Shown: positions 16,552 to 25,634, counted from the stretch's first letter. The stretch: 64,000 bases of DNA from Rhodanobacter sp. MP7CTX1 (GCF_014205795.1 NZ_JACHCN010000003.1:35198-99197); one strand, 5' to 3'. The notes: generated by a model from the letters alone, not told the origin. Translations and numbers: made by a program.

Positions 16552-16711
16552 ATGCCTGGCGGGTTGCGATGTCGCCGCAGCGAATTACGGGGTGTACCAG
16601 CGGGGCCTGCCAGTGCCCCATCCGCCGCCTGACACCCGCGGCATGGTATTTTGCGCATCTTTGGCCGGGCCGACGCATGGGCCGAAGTCCGATATCGACA
16701 GTGGAGATCGC

Positions 16712-17278
16712 GTGAGCATCAAATCCGACAAGTGGATCCGGCGCATGGCCGAGCAACACGGCATGATCGAACCGTTCGAGGCGGGGCAGGTCAAGGTGCG
16801 CGACGGCCAGAAGCTGGTTTCCTACGGCACTTCCAGCTACGGCTACGACGTGCGTTGCGCGCGCGAATTCAAGATCTTCACCAACATCAACTCGACCATC
16901 GTCGATCCGAAGGCGTTCGATCCGTCGAGCTTCGTCGACGTCGAGGCGGACGTCTGCATCATTCCGCCGAACTCGTTCGCGCTGGCGCGCACGGTCGAAT
17001 ATTTCCGCATCCCGCGCCAGGTGCTGACCATCTGCCTGGGCAAAAGTACTTACGCGCGCTGCGGCATCATCGTCAACGTAACGCCGCTGGAGCCGGAGTG
17101 GGAAGGCCATGTGACGCTGGAATTCTCCAACACCACCCCGCTGCCCGCAAAAATCTACGCCAACGAAGGTGTGGCGCAGATGCTGTTTCTCGAATCCGAC
17201 GAGGAGTGCGAGACCAGCTACAAGGACCGTGGCGGCAAATATCAGGGACAACAGGGTGTGACCCTGCCGCGTACCTGA
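16712..17278 (+). CDS. dcd: dCTP deaminase
   Basis: This 188-residue enzyme converts dCTP to dUTP for thymidylate synthesis. Family features are the N-terminal [29 protein letters not shown] near 46-60, the conserved [20 protein letters not shown] near 115-135 (contains the Ser-Arg catalytic/nucleotide-binding region and the general-base Glu) and a C-terminal nucleotide-lid tail ending [12 protein letters not shown]. The GTG at 16712 is chosen because it begins the family homology and has GGAG at 16703-16706. Length is close to the E. coli enzyme (193). Confidence 0.97.
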   Translation: MSIKSDKWIRRMAEQHGMIEPFEAGQVKVRDGQKLVSYGTSSYGYDVRCAREFKIFTNINSTIVDPKAFDPSSFVDVEADVCIIPPNSFALARTVEYFRIPRQVLTICLGKSTYARCGIIVNVTPLEPEWEGHVTLEFSNTTPLPAKIYANEGVAQMLFLESDEECETSYKDRGGKYQGQQGVTLPRT

Positions 17279-17407
17279 GCGATTTTCCCCAATAAATCTG
17301 CCTCAACAATTTTGCCTGAACGGATGTCGTCTGTGGCCACCGCCATTGAGACGGCCCGGCGTTACACTCTGTCCTTGATTCAACCGATTGATCGTTAGGA
17401 GACCCAC

Positions 17408-17893
17408 ATGATCCGTTTTTCCACATTGCTGACGCGCGCCACGGGCGCGATCATGCTGGGCAGCCTGCTGCTGCTTGCTGGCTGCAGCCTCGGCGGCACC
17501 AAGCATCCTGATGTCACCACGTCTTCGATGAAGGGGCAGTTCGACGCCACCATCGAAGCCTATAAGGAAGGCCAGTTCATGGTCGATGGCGCCGTGCTTT
17601 CGTCGATCGATGTCAGCAGCCACTTCGCCTACCTGAAGGATCAGGGCAAGTTGCCGAAGACCGTGCTGCTGGAGTCCAGCGACGATTCGAAGATCCGCAA
17701 GCAGCACCTGCAGTATATGGCGCGCATGCAGCTCGATTACGGTTTTCGCGTGTTCTACGACGACAAGGGCACGCTGAAGGAAATCAACCCGGTCGAGACG
17801 AAGGCGCGCGATCTGCAGGATCATCACGAGAAGCCGCCGGTCGAAGACTCGGCGCCGCCGCCGCAGGATCACACCGGTTCGGTCGGATACTGA
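17408..17893 (+). CDS. Small lipoprotein of unknown function
   Basis: This 161-residue protein has a lipoprotein signal with lipobox LLAGC (Cys near residue 26) and a mature part that begins SLGG. The middle (about 45-125) is mixed helix/strand with an ARMQLDYGFRVFYDDKG stretch, and the tail is Pro/Asp/His-rich (EKPPVEDSAPPP). I recognise no named family. The residue after the Cys is Ser, so outer-membrane sorting is expected. AGGAG precedes the ATG and a strong terminator follows, so it is a single-gene transcript. Confidence 0.85.
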   Translation: MIRFSTLLTRATGAIMLGSLLLLAGCSLGGTKHPDVTTSSMKGQFDATIEAYKEGQFMVDGAVLSSIDVSSHFAYLKDQGKLPKTVLLESSDDSKIRKQHLQYMARMQLDYGFRVFYDDKGTLKEINPVETKARDLQDHHEKPPVEDSAPPPQDHTGSVGY

Positions 17894-17926
17894 TCGCACA
17901 CAGTCACACTGTGGATGGATAGAAAG

Positions 17927-17955
17927 AGCCCGCGAAGCGATTCGCGGGCTTTTTT
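17927..17955 (+). terminator. Rho-independent terminator of the lipoprotein gene
   Basis: Ten-base-pair perfect stem AGCCCGCGAA / TTCGCGGGCT with a 4-base loop and a run of six T, 34 bp after the stop codon. Confidence 0.93.
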
Positions 17956-18006
17956 GTGTGGGCGAGTACAGGCGTCATCAGGCATCGATATTCACGTGTT
18001 GGGTTT

Positions 18007-18115
18007 TGCTCCTCCCCCTGCTCGCAGGGGGAGGTTGGGAGGGGTAGTGCTTTTGATCTTCGAAGGCCAAGAGCAACCCCACCCCAACCCTCCCCCGCGA
18101 GCAGGGCAGGGAGCA
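18007..18115. repeat. ~109-bp inverted repeat, family C
   Basis: TGCTCCTCCCCCTGCTCGCA at the left is mirrored at the right (GCGAGCAGGGCAGGGAGCA), and the flanking GGGAGGTTGGGAGGGGT / ACCCCACCCCAACCCTCCC also pair. It fills most of the 337-bp spacer between the lipoprotein gene and pcp, with no gene inside. The purine/pyrimidine-biased arms make it distinct from families A and B. Confidence 0.85.
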
Positions 18116-18230
18116 CCTCCGTCGCGCGTCAGCTCTTTGCTCTGCTCGCTGCTCGCCCCGAAGAAGGGACTTCTTTGGGGCGCAGGGGATGTTGGGACCG
18201 AAGGGAGTTCCTCTTGGGAGAGGTGCCCAA

Positions 18231-18887
18231 TCAGTCGATGGCGCCGGCGGAAAGCTTGCGATCAACCGCCGTAGAAGTTGCCGTGCGCAGCGCGATTTCC
18301 AGTCCGCGCACGACGTCTGCCTGGGCCATGCTGGCGGCTCCGCGCAAACGTGCGGCCTGGACGGGCAGATATGGAATGTGGATGAAGCCTGCGCGCACAC
18401 CGCGACGTTTCGCTGCCAGGTGCAGCATGGCGTACGCGATGTGGTTGCAGACATAGGTGCCCGCGCTTTGCGAAATCTCGGCGGGCAACCCCTGTGCGTG
18501 CAGCGCAGCCAGCATGGCCTTGATCGGTAGCGTGCTGAAGTAGGCCGCCGGGCCGTCGGCGATCACCGGTTCGTCCACCGGCTGCGCGCCGGCATTGTCG
18601 GGAATGCGCGCATCCTGGACATTGATCGCCACCCGCTCGATCGACAGTTGGTGACGGCCGCCCGCCTGACCAACGCCAAGCAGGATCGTCGGCGCCACTT
18701 CGCGCACTGCTGCCTTGAGCTCACGCAGCGATCCGGCGAACTCGGTAGGTAGCTGCCGCGCGACAATCAGGTGCCCGCCGATGCGGCGACCGTGCAAGCT
18801 GCGCACAGCCTCCCACGAAGGGTTGATGCTTTCGCCACCGAACGGATCGAAACCGGTCAGCAGGATGCGCGGCAGACTTGGGCTCAT
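18231..18887 (-). CDS. pcp: Pyroglutamyl-peptidase I
   Basis: This 218-residue cysteine peptidase removes N-terminal pyroglutamate (5-oxoproline) from peptides. The catalytic triad is visible: Glu84 in QLSIERVAIN, Cys147 in SAGTYVCNHIAY and His170 in AGFIHIPYLP; the N-terminal ILLTGFDPFGG is typical. ATG 18887 begins the homology. It is the last gene of a long minus-strand run, 35 bp after the DUF979 gene, and supplies 5-oxoproline to the PxpABC oxoprolinase encoded upstream. Confidence 0.96.
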   Translation of the reverse strand: MSPSLPRILLTGFDPFGGESINPSWEAVRSLHGRRIGGHLIVARQLPTEFAGSLRELKAAVREVAPTILLGVGQAGGRHQLSIERVAINVQDARIPDNAGAQPVDEPVIADGPAAYFSTLPIKAMLAALHAQGLPAEISQSAGTYVCNHIAYAMLHLAAKRRGVRAGFIHIPYLPVQAARLRGAASMAQADVVRGLEIALRTATSTAVDRKLSAGAID

Positions 18888-18922
18888 AAGTGTCGGCTCT
18901 TCGGTGGAACAGTAGGGCAGGA

Positions 18923-19891
18923 TCAGCGAAACACGAACAACCACATCAGCACGACGTTAGTGGCAAATATCATCAGTGCGCTCCAGACCTGCGCGCGAAT
19001 GACCCCGTAGGGATTGCGCAGCTCAAGCAGCGCCGCAGGCACCAGGTTGAAGTCGGCTGCCATCGGTGTCAGCAGGGTGCCGCAATAGCCGCACAGCATG
19101 CCCATCGAACCCAGTATCGCCGGATGCGCGCCATGCTGCTGGATCAGCAGCGGCAAACCAATGCCGGCCATCATCACCGGGAACGCCGCAAAGGCATTGC
19201 CCATGATAACCGTGAACAGCACCATGCCCAGTGCGAAGGTCAGCAGGCAGGCCAGCGCGCTGCCTGTCGGCAGGAACGTGCCAGCCAGGGCCGCGATCGC
19301 TGTGCCTACCCCACTCTGGGTGAACACCTCGCCTAGCGACGCCAGCAGCAGCGGCAGCAGTGCGGCCCAGCCGATTGCGTCGAGCAGACGGCGACCTTCA
19401 GCCACGCCGGCGTGCCATGGTGTGCGTGCCACTCTTGATGCGGCAAAAAGAGCGACGATACAGGCCAGCGCCAGCCCGGTCAGCGTCATCTGGGGTGCGG
19501 TGAACACAGCATGTCCTGCAATGAACAGATGCGCGCCGAGGACCGCCACCAGCAAAGTCACCAACGGAATCAACAGAGCTGGCACAAACAAGCGGTGCCC
19601 CAGTCGGATGGCCGATTGCAGGCGTCGCTCACTGGTATCGGTTTCGACGTGTGGTGTTCGATGCAGGCGCGGTGCCAGCAACGCCAGTGTAATCACTCCG
19701 GCACCGGCGAATTCCGATGGCAGCGCATGCCCAGCCGCCTGCTGCGCCAGTATGTAATCGCCAGCGCCGAACAACGTGCCAAGCACCAACCAGAAAGCGG
19801 CGTGCCAGCCACGTCGTTCACGCAGATTGCGCAGACCTGTGTAGAGCAGGAATGCGGCGATCAACCAGTAGGCGTATTCGATGCGCAGCAT
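18923..19891 (-). CDS. DUF979 family membrane protein, putative 5-oxoproline transporter subunit
   Basis: This 322-residue protein has about nine hydrophobic segments. The DUF979 features are the N-terminal YWLIAAFLLYTGLRNL, GTLFGAGDYI, the central TQSGVGTAIAALAG and the C-terminal GYCGTLLTPMAADFNLVPAA near 280. Its ATG lies 1 bp after the DUF969 stop, so they are made together. DUF969/DUF979 pairs cluster with pcp and pxp genes in many genomes, and a role in pyroglutamate uptake is the natural inference, not shown directly. Start chosen from homology and the tight spacing. Confidence 0.88.
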   Translation of the reverse strand: MLRIEYAYWLIAAFLLYTGLRNLRERRGWHAAFWLVLGTLFGAGDYILAQQAAGHALPSEFAGAGVITLALLAPRLHRTPHVETDTSERRLQSAIRLGHRLFVPALLIPLVTLLVAVLGAHLFIAGHAVFTAPQMTLTGLALACIVALFAASRVARTPWHAGVAEGRRLLDAIGWAALLPLLLASLGEVFTQSGVGTAIAALAGTFLPTGSALACLLTFALGMVLFTVIMGNAFAAFPVMMAGIGLPLLIQQHGAHPAILGSMGMLCGYCGTLLTPMAADFNLVPAALLELRNPYGVIRAQVWSALMIFATNVVLMWLFVFR

Positions 19892-19892
19892 G

Positions 19893-20588
19893 TCAGCTTG
19901 CCGATGTGTCTTGGTCGTACGCGGCGCGACGCTGCAGTCGGCGCTGGTACAGCCAGATGCGTACGGACTGAATGACAAACGCGGCGATGGCCGTGGGTAG
20001 CGCCCATAGTGCGATCGAAAGCGGGGTCAACTCGATGCCGTGCTGGGTATAGAAAGCCTGAATCAACAACACTCCGCCCACGGCAACAAAGACGTCCTCG
20101 CCAAAGAAACGGCCGACGTTGTCGGTGGCGGCGGCTACCGCGCGCAACTGGTCGCGATCGTCATCAGTCAATTCGGGCAGAATTTTTTCCGCCGCCGCTT
20201 CACTCATGGGCGCCAGCAACGGGCGCACTGTCTGCGCGGGGCCGGCCACGCCGGTGAGCCCAAGCATCGCGAGCAATTGGCGCAGTAGCAGATAGCCGAT
20301 AAGTAGCCTTGCCAGGGTCATTCCCTGCAGTCGCGCCATCCAGCGCTGCGCATGTTCGCGCAAGCCGGCATGTTCCAAAAGGCCGATAGCAGGCAACGTC
20401 AGCACGAAGATCAGCAGCATCCGGCTGGATACGAAACTCTTGCCCAGTAGAGCGAGCAAAGCGGGTACGTGGAAGCCGGCGAGCAGGCCGCTAGTCAATG
20501 CAGCGGTTACCACCACCGGCACCGGATTGAAGCGCAGCGCGAAGCCGACAATGATCACCGCGACGCCGAGCAGCGGCCAGTAGTTCAT
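19893..20588 (-). CDS. DUF969 family membrane protein, putative 5-oxoproline transporter subunit
   Basis: This 231-residue protein has about five to six membrane segments, with the conserved MNYWPLLGVAVIIVGFALR start, TLPAIGLLEHAGLREHAQ near 70-87, GLTGVAGPAQTVRPLLAPM near 118-136 and DNVGRFFGEDVFVAVGGVL near 163-181. It ends in an Arg-rich cytoplasmic tail. It is the obligate companion of the DUF979 gene directly after it and starts 31 bp after pxpA. Transport of 5-oxoproline or its peptides is inferred from the operon only. Confidence 0.88.
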   Translation of the reverse strand: MNYWPLLGVAVIIVGFALRFNPVPVVVTAALTSGLLAGFHVPALLALLGKSFVSSRMLLIFVLTLPAIGLLEHAGLREHAQRWMARLQGMTLARLLIGYLLLRQLLAMLGLTGVAGPAQTVRPLLAPMSEAAAEKILPELTDDDRDQLRAVAAATDNVGRFFGEDVFVAVGGVLLIQAFYTQHGIELTPLSIALWALPTAIAAFVIQSVRIWLYQRRLQRRAAYDQDTSAS

Positions 20589-20619
20589 GCGCAGTTTCCA
20601 CAGGATCGTGAGGAGGTCG

Positions 20620-21414
20620 TCACGCCGTGCCCGGTGCGGCGATGCGCAGGCCGGCCGTCTCCAGAGCCTTGCGCAAGTTGCGGGCCAACAGCACGGCATG
20701 GGCACCGTCGCCATGCAGACAGAGCGTATCTGCCTGCAATGGCACGTTATGGCCCTCCACCGTGTGTACTTTGCCATCACGCGCGATGCCGATTGCCTGG
20801 GCCGTCGCCAGCTCGGCATCCTCGATCACCGCACCAACTTCGCGACGCGATTGCAGCGAGCCATCGGCACGATAGCGACGGTCGGCAAATGCTTCGGACG
20901 CCACCGGCAGGCCGAGTGCGTTGCCAGCTTCGATCAGTGCGGAGCCCGCCAGTCCAAACAGGCGCAGCTGCGGATCGAAGTCGCGCACGGCGCGGGCGAT
21001 CGCGTTCGCCAGCGAGGGATCGCGTGCGGCCATGTTGTACAGCGCGCCATGCGGTTTGACATGCGACAGCTTGGCGCCGGCGGCACGGACGAACGCGTGC
21101 AGGGCGCCGATCTGGTACAGCGTCATCGCGTGCGCTTCGGCGGGAGTCACGCTCATCTCGCGCCGGCCGAAGCCCTGCAGGTCCGGCAGCGAAACGTGTG
21201 CGCCGATCGCCACGCCGTGCGCGATCGCTTGCGCCACGGTGTGGCTCATGATTTCCGGATCACCGGCATGAAAGCCGCAGGCGATGTTTGCCGAGCTGAC
21301 CAGCTCCAGCAACGCCACATCCTCACCCATCCGCCAGGCGCCAAAGGATTCGCCAAGGTCACAGTTGAGGTCGATGCGGTTGATTGCGGCGGTTTCCATC
21401 AAGGTGGTTCCCAT
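20620..21414 (-). CDS. pxpA: 5-oxoprolinase subunit A (LamB/YcsF family)
   Basis: This 264-residue protein carries the family signatures DLNCDLGESFG, ANIACGFHAGDPEIM, the SVTPAEAHAMTLYQIGALH helix and HVKPHGALYN. PxpA acts with PxpB and PxpC to hydrolyse 5-oxoproline to glutamate with ATP. The ATG at 21414 overlaps the pxpC stop (TGATG), implying coupling; an ATG five codons later (21399) is an alternative nearer the homology. Upstream in-frame sequence to 21522 lies within pxpC and is not coding. Confidence 0.95.
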   Translation of the reverse strand: MGTTLMETAAINRIDLNCDLGESFGAWRMGEDVALLELVSSANIACGFHAGDPEIMSHTVAQAIAHGVAIGAHVSLPDLQGFGRREMSVTPAEAHAMTLYQIGALHAFVRAAGAKLSHVKPHGALYNMAARDPSLANAIARAVRDFDPQLRLFGLAGSALIEAGNALGLPVASEAFADRRYRADGSLQSRREVGAVIEDAELATAQAIGIARDGKVHTVEGHNVPLQADTLCLHGDGAHAVLLARNLRKALETAGLRIAAPGTA

Positions 21415-22397
21415 CAAGGATGTTCCAGTCGTTGCGCGATCGTTTCGACCAGCTGTGTCAGTCGTTGCTGGCGCGCGGCCAGGCGCGTCAACGCCTCGTC
21501 GAGTGTGCTCTCGTGAAAGCATACGGTATCGCCCGGCCGAAGTTGTGCCAGCCGCGGCAGATCCATCGCGGCGATCTGGCCGATCCTCGGGTAGCCGCCG
21601 GTCACCGGCGCCTCGGCCAGTAACGCAATCGGCTGGCCTGACGGCGGCAGCTGCAGCGTGCCGGGTAGTGCGGCTTCGGAGATCAATTCCAACGGCGCTT
21701 GTAAACGCAGCACATGGCCATCCAGACGGCCGGCAGTGCGGTTGCTGTCCTTGCTCAGGACGAAGCTGCCGTCAGACAACCATTGCTTCGAGGCTTTATC
21801 CAGCTGCGACCAGTGACTGCCATGCAGCATCGCCAGCGGACGTCGATCGAAATCGAACCAGGGTTGCGGATCGAGGCTCCAGTGCAATGGGCGCAAGTCG
21901 TTGCCAGCTGGCAGAGCGGGCAATGCTGCGGCCGCACCGATCGGCAACACGTCACCAGCGCGCAGGGCACGGCCGTGCTCGTAACCGATCCGTGCATGCA
22001 GGTCACTGCTGCGGCTACCCAGTACCGGCGTCACGTCGAAACCGCCGCGCACGGCGAGATATGCGCGACAACCGTGGGTCATGCCGCCGAGCTGCAACAC
22101 GCTGCCGGCCGGTAGAAAACAGCTGGTCCACAGGGGAATCGGTTGGCTGCCTACGTGGGCTGCTATCACCGCGCCGGTCAGTGCGATCACGGAGGCGCGT
22201 TCGAAGCGCAGGCTGGGACCGACCAGGGTGCATTCGATCGCCGCCTCGCCGCCTTGGTTGCCAACCAACGCATTCGCCAGCTGCCAGGCTGGCCCATCCA
22301 TCGCACCGGCACGGCCCACGCCGAGAGCTGCATGGCCCGGGCGCCCTGCATCCTGCAGGCTGCTCAGCAGACCCGGCTTGAGAATGCTGACGCTCAT
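21414..22397 (-). CDS. pxpC: 5-oxoprolinase subunit C (KipA/biotin-dependent carboxyltransferase-like)
   Basis: This 327-residue protein has the typical start SILKPGLLSSLQDAGRPGHA, then GVGRAGAMDGPAWQLANALVGN near 26-47 and the conserved RIGYEHGRALRAGD near 148-161. The LDGHVLRLQAPLELIS region and TGGYPRIGQIAAMDLPRLAQ near 273-292 complete the cyclophilin-like carboxyltransferase fold. Its start overlaps the pxpB stop by 4 bp (ATGA). In this order, B-C-A, it is a standard pxp operon. Confidence 0.95.
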   Translation of the reverse strand: MSVSILKPGLLSSLQDAGRPGHAALGVGRAGAMDGPAWQLANALVGNQGGEAAIECTLVGPSLRFERASVIALTGAVIAAHVGSQPIPLWTSCFLPAGSVLQLGGMTHGCRAYLAVRGGFDVTPVLGSRSSDLHARIGYEHGRALRAGDVLPIGAAAALPALPAGNDLRPLHWSLDPQPWFDFDRRPLAMLHGSHWSQLDKASKQWLSDGSFVLSKDSNRTAGRLDGHVLRLQAPLELISEAALPGTLQLPPSGQPIALLAEAPVTGGYPRIGQIAAMDLPRLAQLRPGDTVCFHESTLDEALTRLAARQQRLTQLVETIAQRLEHP

Positions 22398-23101
22398 CCT
22401 GGAGAGGCTGCCAGAAGTTGGCGAAAGGTCTCTTCATCGATCGCGCGAAACCGCACACGATCTCCCGCAGCCAGCAGCGACGGATCGCTGGCGGTGACGT
22501 CGAACAAACGCAGTGGCGTACGTCCAATCAGTTGCCAGCCGCCGGGCAGCACTTCGGGATAGATGCCGGTCTGGCTGCCACCGATCGCCACGCTGCCGGC
22601 AGGCACGCGTTGACGCGGATCGGTGCGACGCGGCACGGCCAGCTGTGGATCGAGCCCCAGCAGATACGGGAAACCCGGCGCGAAGCCGAGCATCGCCACA
22701 CGGTAGTTGGCTGCCGTATGACGGGCGATCACGGTGTCCACATCGAGCCCGCAGCATGCCGCGACTTCTTCAAGATCCGGGCCATACTCGCCGCCGTAGC
22801 AAACCGGAATGATCAATTCGCGCGATGCGACGGTGACTTGGTCACGATCGCGCAAGGTTGCACTGACGACAGCTCGCAGTCGCTGATGCGGATGCTGGCC
22901 GTCGTCGCCGGCCCAGGCCCATGGGTCGAACCGTAGCAACAGGCTGGCATAGGCGGGCACGCATTCCAGTTCCGGTATGCGGCTGCGCAAACTGATAGCC
23001 GCGGCCTGAACTTGCGCATTGAGATCGACATCGATGCGCTCGCCGAAACGCAGCAACAGGGCATCTTCGGCGAGCGCTTCAAACTGGATCTCATGCTCCA
23101 T
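22394..23101 (-). CDS. pxpB: 5-oxoprolinase subunit B (KipI family)
   Basis: This 235-residue protein has the KipI/PxpB features: an N-terminal LAEDALLLRFGERID domain and a C-terminal cyclophilin-like domain with IPVCYGGEYGPDLEEVA near 117-133, LGFAPGFPYLLGLDPQL near 158-174, and PAGSVAIGGSQTGIYPE near 188-204. It starts 6 bp after the HIT gene stop, overlaps pxpC by 4 bp, and is the first pxp gene. It forms the catalytic PxpBC unit. Confidence 0.95.
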   Translation of the reverse strand: MEHEIQFEALAEDALLLRFGERIDVDLNAQVQAAAISLRSRIPELECVPAYASLLLRFDPWAWAGDDGQHPHQRLRAVVSATLRDRDQVTVASRELIIPVCYGGEYGPDLEEVAACCGLDVDTVIARHTAANYRVAMLGFAPGFPYLLGLDPQLAVPRRTDPRQRVPAGSVAIGGSQTGIYPEVLPGGWQLIGRTPLRLFDVTASDPSLLAAGDRVRFRAIDEETFRQLLAASPG

Positions 23102-23107
23102 AGCTGA

Positions 23108-23536
23108 CTATGCCGCGCTGTTCGCGAACGATTGCCGCAGCGCATTCCGCCGCGCGGAGAGGCTGGCCTCTGCATAGGCCACTGCCTGGCCGCTGCCCCA
23201 TACCGGGCCGGGCCAGGCGGCATCGCCTTCGCAACGCGCCACGACGTGCACATGCAACTGACGCACGATATTGCCGAGTGCACCGAGATTGAGCTTGTCG
23301 CACGGCGCTACCGCACGCAGCGCGGCGGCGGCGTGATTCACTTCGTGCCACAGCGTGGTTTGTTCGCCGGCCGTCAGATCAGTGATCTCGACCAGTCCGG
23401 CGCGGCGCGGCACCAGCACGAGCCAGGGGAAGCGTGCGTCGTTCATCAATCGCACATCGCACAGCTCGAGTGATGCGACCGGTCGCGTGTCTGCTTCCAG
23501 TCGGGCGTCGAGGATGAAGTCGGACGACCCGCTCAT
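23108..23536 (-). CDS. HIT-family protein with altered histidine triad
   Basis: This 142-residue HIT-fold protein (nucleotide hydrolase/transferase family) has DARFPWLVLVPRR near 33-45 and KLNLGALGNIV near 80-90. The active-site motif reads QLHVHVVAR, so the first His of the usual H-x-H-x-H triad is Gln, while the second and catalytic third His remain. Similar variants occur in this lineage. Its start overlaps the dienelactone hydrolase stop (ATGA) and pxpB follows 6 bp later, so it is co-transcribed with the oxoproline genes, though no functional link is obvious. Confidence 0.85.
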   Translation of the reverse strand: MSGSSDFILDARLEADTRPVASLELCDVRLMNDARFPWLVLVPRRAGLVEITDLTAGEQTTLWHEVNHAAAALRAVAPCDKLNLGALGNIVRQLHVHVVARCEGDAAWPGPVWGSGQAVAYAEASLSARRNALRQSFANSAA

Positions 23537-24204
23537 GCGCCAGCCAGGTTTTTGTCGAAGAAGGCCAGCGTGCGCTGCAACGCGAGCTTCGCGCTGGCAT
23601 CGTCATAGACCCGCGGATCGACATCGCGATTGAAGCCGTGATCGGCCGGATAGGTGAAGGTTTCCATCTGCGGCAGCAGTTCGCGATGCTTCGCCACCAT
23701 GTCCGGCGTGATGTGCTGATCCTTTTCGCCGAAGTGGAACATTATGGGCGCCTTGGGCGTTTCATGCAGAAACGGCAGGTCGCGCGCACCGTAATAGCCC
23801 ACTGAAGGCAGGCCCAGGCGCAGCGCGGCGAGCAGCGCCACGGTGCCGCCCCAGCAATAGCCGACCGTACCGATCCTGCCGGCCGAGGCGATCGCTTCGG
23901 CGGCGCTGGCGACGTCTTCCAGCGCGCGCTCCAGGCCGAGTTCCGTGACCAGCTCCTTCCCCTTGCTGAAGCCGGCCTCGTCATAGCCCAGCTCTACCCC
24001 GGTTTCCAGGTGATCGAAGAAGCTTGGCGCAATCGCCGTATAGCCCGCTTCGGCAAAGCGGTCGGCGACGCTGCGCATGTGCGCGTTGACGCCAAAAATC
24101 TCCTGAATCACCACGATGCCGCCCTTGGGTTTTCCTTGAGGCTGGGCCAGATAGGCGCCGATGCACTGGGTGCGCGTGGTGGGGATATTGATCTGCTGGC
24201 CCAT
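23533..24204 (-). CDS. Dienelactone hydrolase-family alpha/beta hydrolase
   Basis: This 223-residue protein has the DLH nucleophile elbow GYCWGG (catalytic Cys near residue 116 instead of the usual Ser), the conserved GGIVVIQEIFGVNAHMRSVA near 28-47, an acid in HFGEKDQHI near 156-164 and catalytic His in PADHGFNRD near 192-200. ATG 24204 has a CGAGGAT ribosome site. First gene of the minus-strand run that continues through HIT and pxpBCA to pcp. The substrate is probably a small ester or lactone; carboxymethylenebutenolide itself is only the family archetype. Confidence 0.92.
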   Translation of the reverse strand: MGQQINIPTTRTQCIGAYLAQPQGKPKGGIVVIQEIFGVNAHMRSVADRFAEAGYTAIAPSFFDHLETGVELGYDEAGFSKGKELVTELGLERALEDVASAAEAIASAGRIGTVGYCWGGTVALLAALRLGLPSVGYYGARDLPFLHETPKAPIMFHFGEKDQHITPDMVAKHRELLPQMETFTYPADHGFNRDVDPRVYDDASAKLALQRTLAFFDKNLAGA

Positions 24205-24266
24205 GGCCGATCCTCGTGGAATGAAGCGGTGATTCTAGCGATCCGGGCGCGTGTGCTGCTCTGACG

Positions 24267-24272
24267 TATAAT
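24267..24272 (+). promoter_or_regulatory. Candidate -10 element for rimO
   Basis: A consensus TATAAT lies 38 bp before the rimO start, but no good -35 hexamer sits 16-18 bp further up, so this would be a weak or activator-dependent promoter. It is divergent from the hydrolase operon starting at 24204. Confidence 0.4.
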
Positions 24273-24310
24273 GTTCTGTTTCCACGCACGTTTTCACGGT
24301 AAAGACACTC

Positions 24311-25630
24311 ATGTCCCAAGCGGCACACAAAATCGGTTTCGTCAGCCTTGGCTGCCCCAAGGCGTTGGTGGATTCCGAACGCATCCTGACCCAGCTGAAG
24401 GTCGAGGGCTACGAAATTGTGCCCAGCTACAACGCGGCTGACGCGGTCGTCGTGAATACCTGCGGCTTCATCGACGCGGCAGTGCAGGAGTCGCTGGACG
24501 CGATCGGCACCGCGCTGCACGAGAACGGCAAGGTGATCGTCACCGGCTGCCTCGGCAAGCGCGAAGGGTTGATTCGCGAAGCGTATCCGGACGTGCTGTC
24601 GATCAGTGGTCCGCAGGACTACGTCAGCGTGATGAACGCCGTGCACACCGCGCTGCCGCCGCGGCGCAATCCGCTGCAGGATCTGGTGCCCGATACGGGC
24701 GTCAAGCTGACGCCGAAGCACTATGCGTATCTGAAGATATCCGAGGGCTGCAATCACCGCTGCAGCTTCTGCATCATTCCGTCGATGCGCGGCAACCTGG
24801 TTTCGCGACCGGTCGACGAGGTGCTGCTGGAGGCTGAGCGCCTGGTCAAGGGCGGCGTCAAGGAGCTGCTGGTGATCTCGCAGGACACCAGCGCCTACGG
24901 CGTGGACCTGAAGTACGCCGAGCGTCAATGGCGCGACAAGACCTACCGCACGCGCATGACCGAATTGTGCGAAGGCCTGTCCGAGCTGGGCGTGTGGTCG
25001 CGTCTGCATTACGTCTACCCGTATCCGCACGTGGACGAGGTGATGCCGCTGATGGCGGCAGGCAAATTGCTGCCGTACCTCGATATCCCGTTCCAGCACG
25101 CCAGCCCGCGCATCCTGAAATTGATGAAGCGTCCCGGAAATATCGACAAGACGCTGGAGCGCATCAACAACTGGCGCAAGGTCGTGCCGGACCTGACCAT
25201 CCGCAGTACGTTCATCGTGGGCTTCCCTGGCGAAACCGATGCCGAGTTCGAGGAACTGCTCACGTTCCTGCGCGAGGCAGAGCTCGACCGTGTGGGTGCG
25301 TTTGCCTATTCGCCGGTAGACGGCGCGAAAGCGAACGAGCTGCCTGATCAGATTTCCGAAGAGCTGAAAGAAGATCGCCTCGAACAGTTCATGGCCGTGC
25401 AGGCAGAAATCTCCGCCGCGAAACTGCAGCGCAAGATCGGCCGCACCATCCAGGTGCTGGTCGACGAAGCCGGTGCCGATGGCGCGGTGGCACGTTCGGC
25501 TGCCGATGCGCCGGAGATCGACGGCGTGGTGCTGATTGCCGACGGCCAGAAACTCAAGCCAGGCCAGTTCGTCGAGGTCGTGGTCGAAAGCGCCGATGAG
25601 CACGACCTGCACGCGCGCCTCGTTGGCTAA
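24311..25630 (+). CDS. rimO: Ribosomal protein S12 methylthiotransferase
   Basis: This 439-residue radical-SAM enzyme adds a methylthio group to the conserved aspartate of ribosomal protein S12. The N-terminal UPF0004 domain has its cluster cysteines at Cys15, Cys51 and Cys80. The radical-SAM motif CNHRCSFC supplies Cys147, 151 and 154. A C-terminal TRAM domain (about 370-439) contains [16 protein letters not shown]. All ligands are present and the length is normal. The [18 protein letters not shown] block separates RimO from MiaB. Confidence 0.98.
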   Translation: MSQAAHKIGFVSLGCPKALVDSERILTQLKVEGYEIVPSYNAADAVVVNTCGFIDAAVQESLDAIGTALHENGKVIVTGCLGKREGLIREAYPDVLSISGPQDYVSVMNAVHTALPPRRNPLQDLVPDTGVKLTPKHYAYLKISEGCNHRCSFCIIPSMRGNLVSRPVDEVLLEAERLVKGGVKELLVISQDTSAYGVDLKYAERQWRDKTYRTRMTELCEGLSELGVWSRLHYVYPYPHVDEVMPLMAAGKLLPYLDIPFQHASPRILKLMKRPGNIDKTLERINNWRKVVPDLTIRSTFIVGFPGETDAEFEELLTFLREAELDRVGAFAYSPVDGAKANELPDQISEELKEDRLEQFMAVQAEISAAKLQRKIGRTIQVLVDEAGADGAVARSAADAPEIDGVVLIADGQKLKPGQFVEVVVESADEHDLHARLVG

Positions 25631-25634
25631 AGTC

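Larger units (their letters stand above)
16200..16711. other. Repeat-rich spacer between apbC and dcd
   Basis: This 512-bp stretch has no supported gene. It holds a short family B hairpin, one inverted family A copy and a family B half-element. The dcd frame stays open back through it, but that extension is repeat-derived and does not match the family. Confidence 0.8.

Noticed and set aside
16262..16711. N-terminal extension of dcd through the repeats
   Set aside because: Encoded by repeat DNA and unlike any dCTP deaminase; the GTG at 16712 fits the family.
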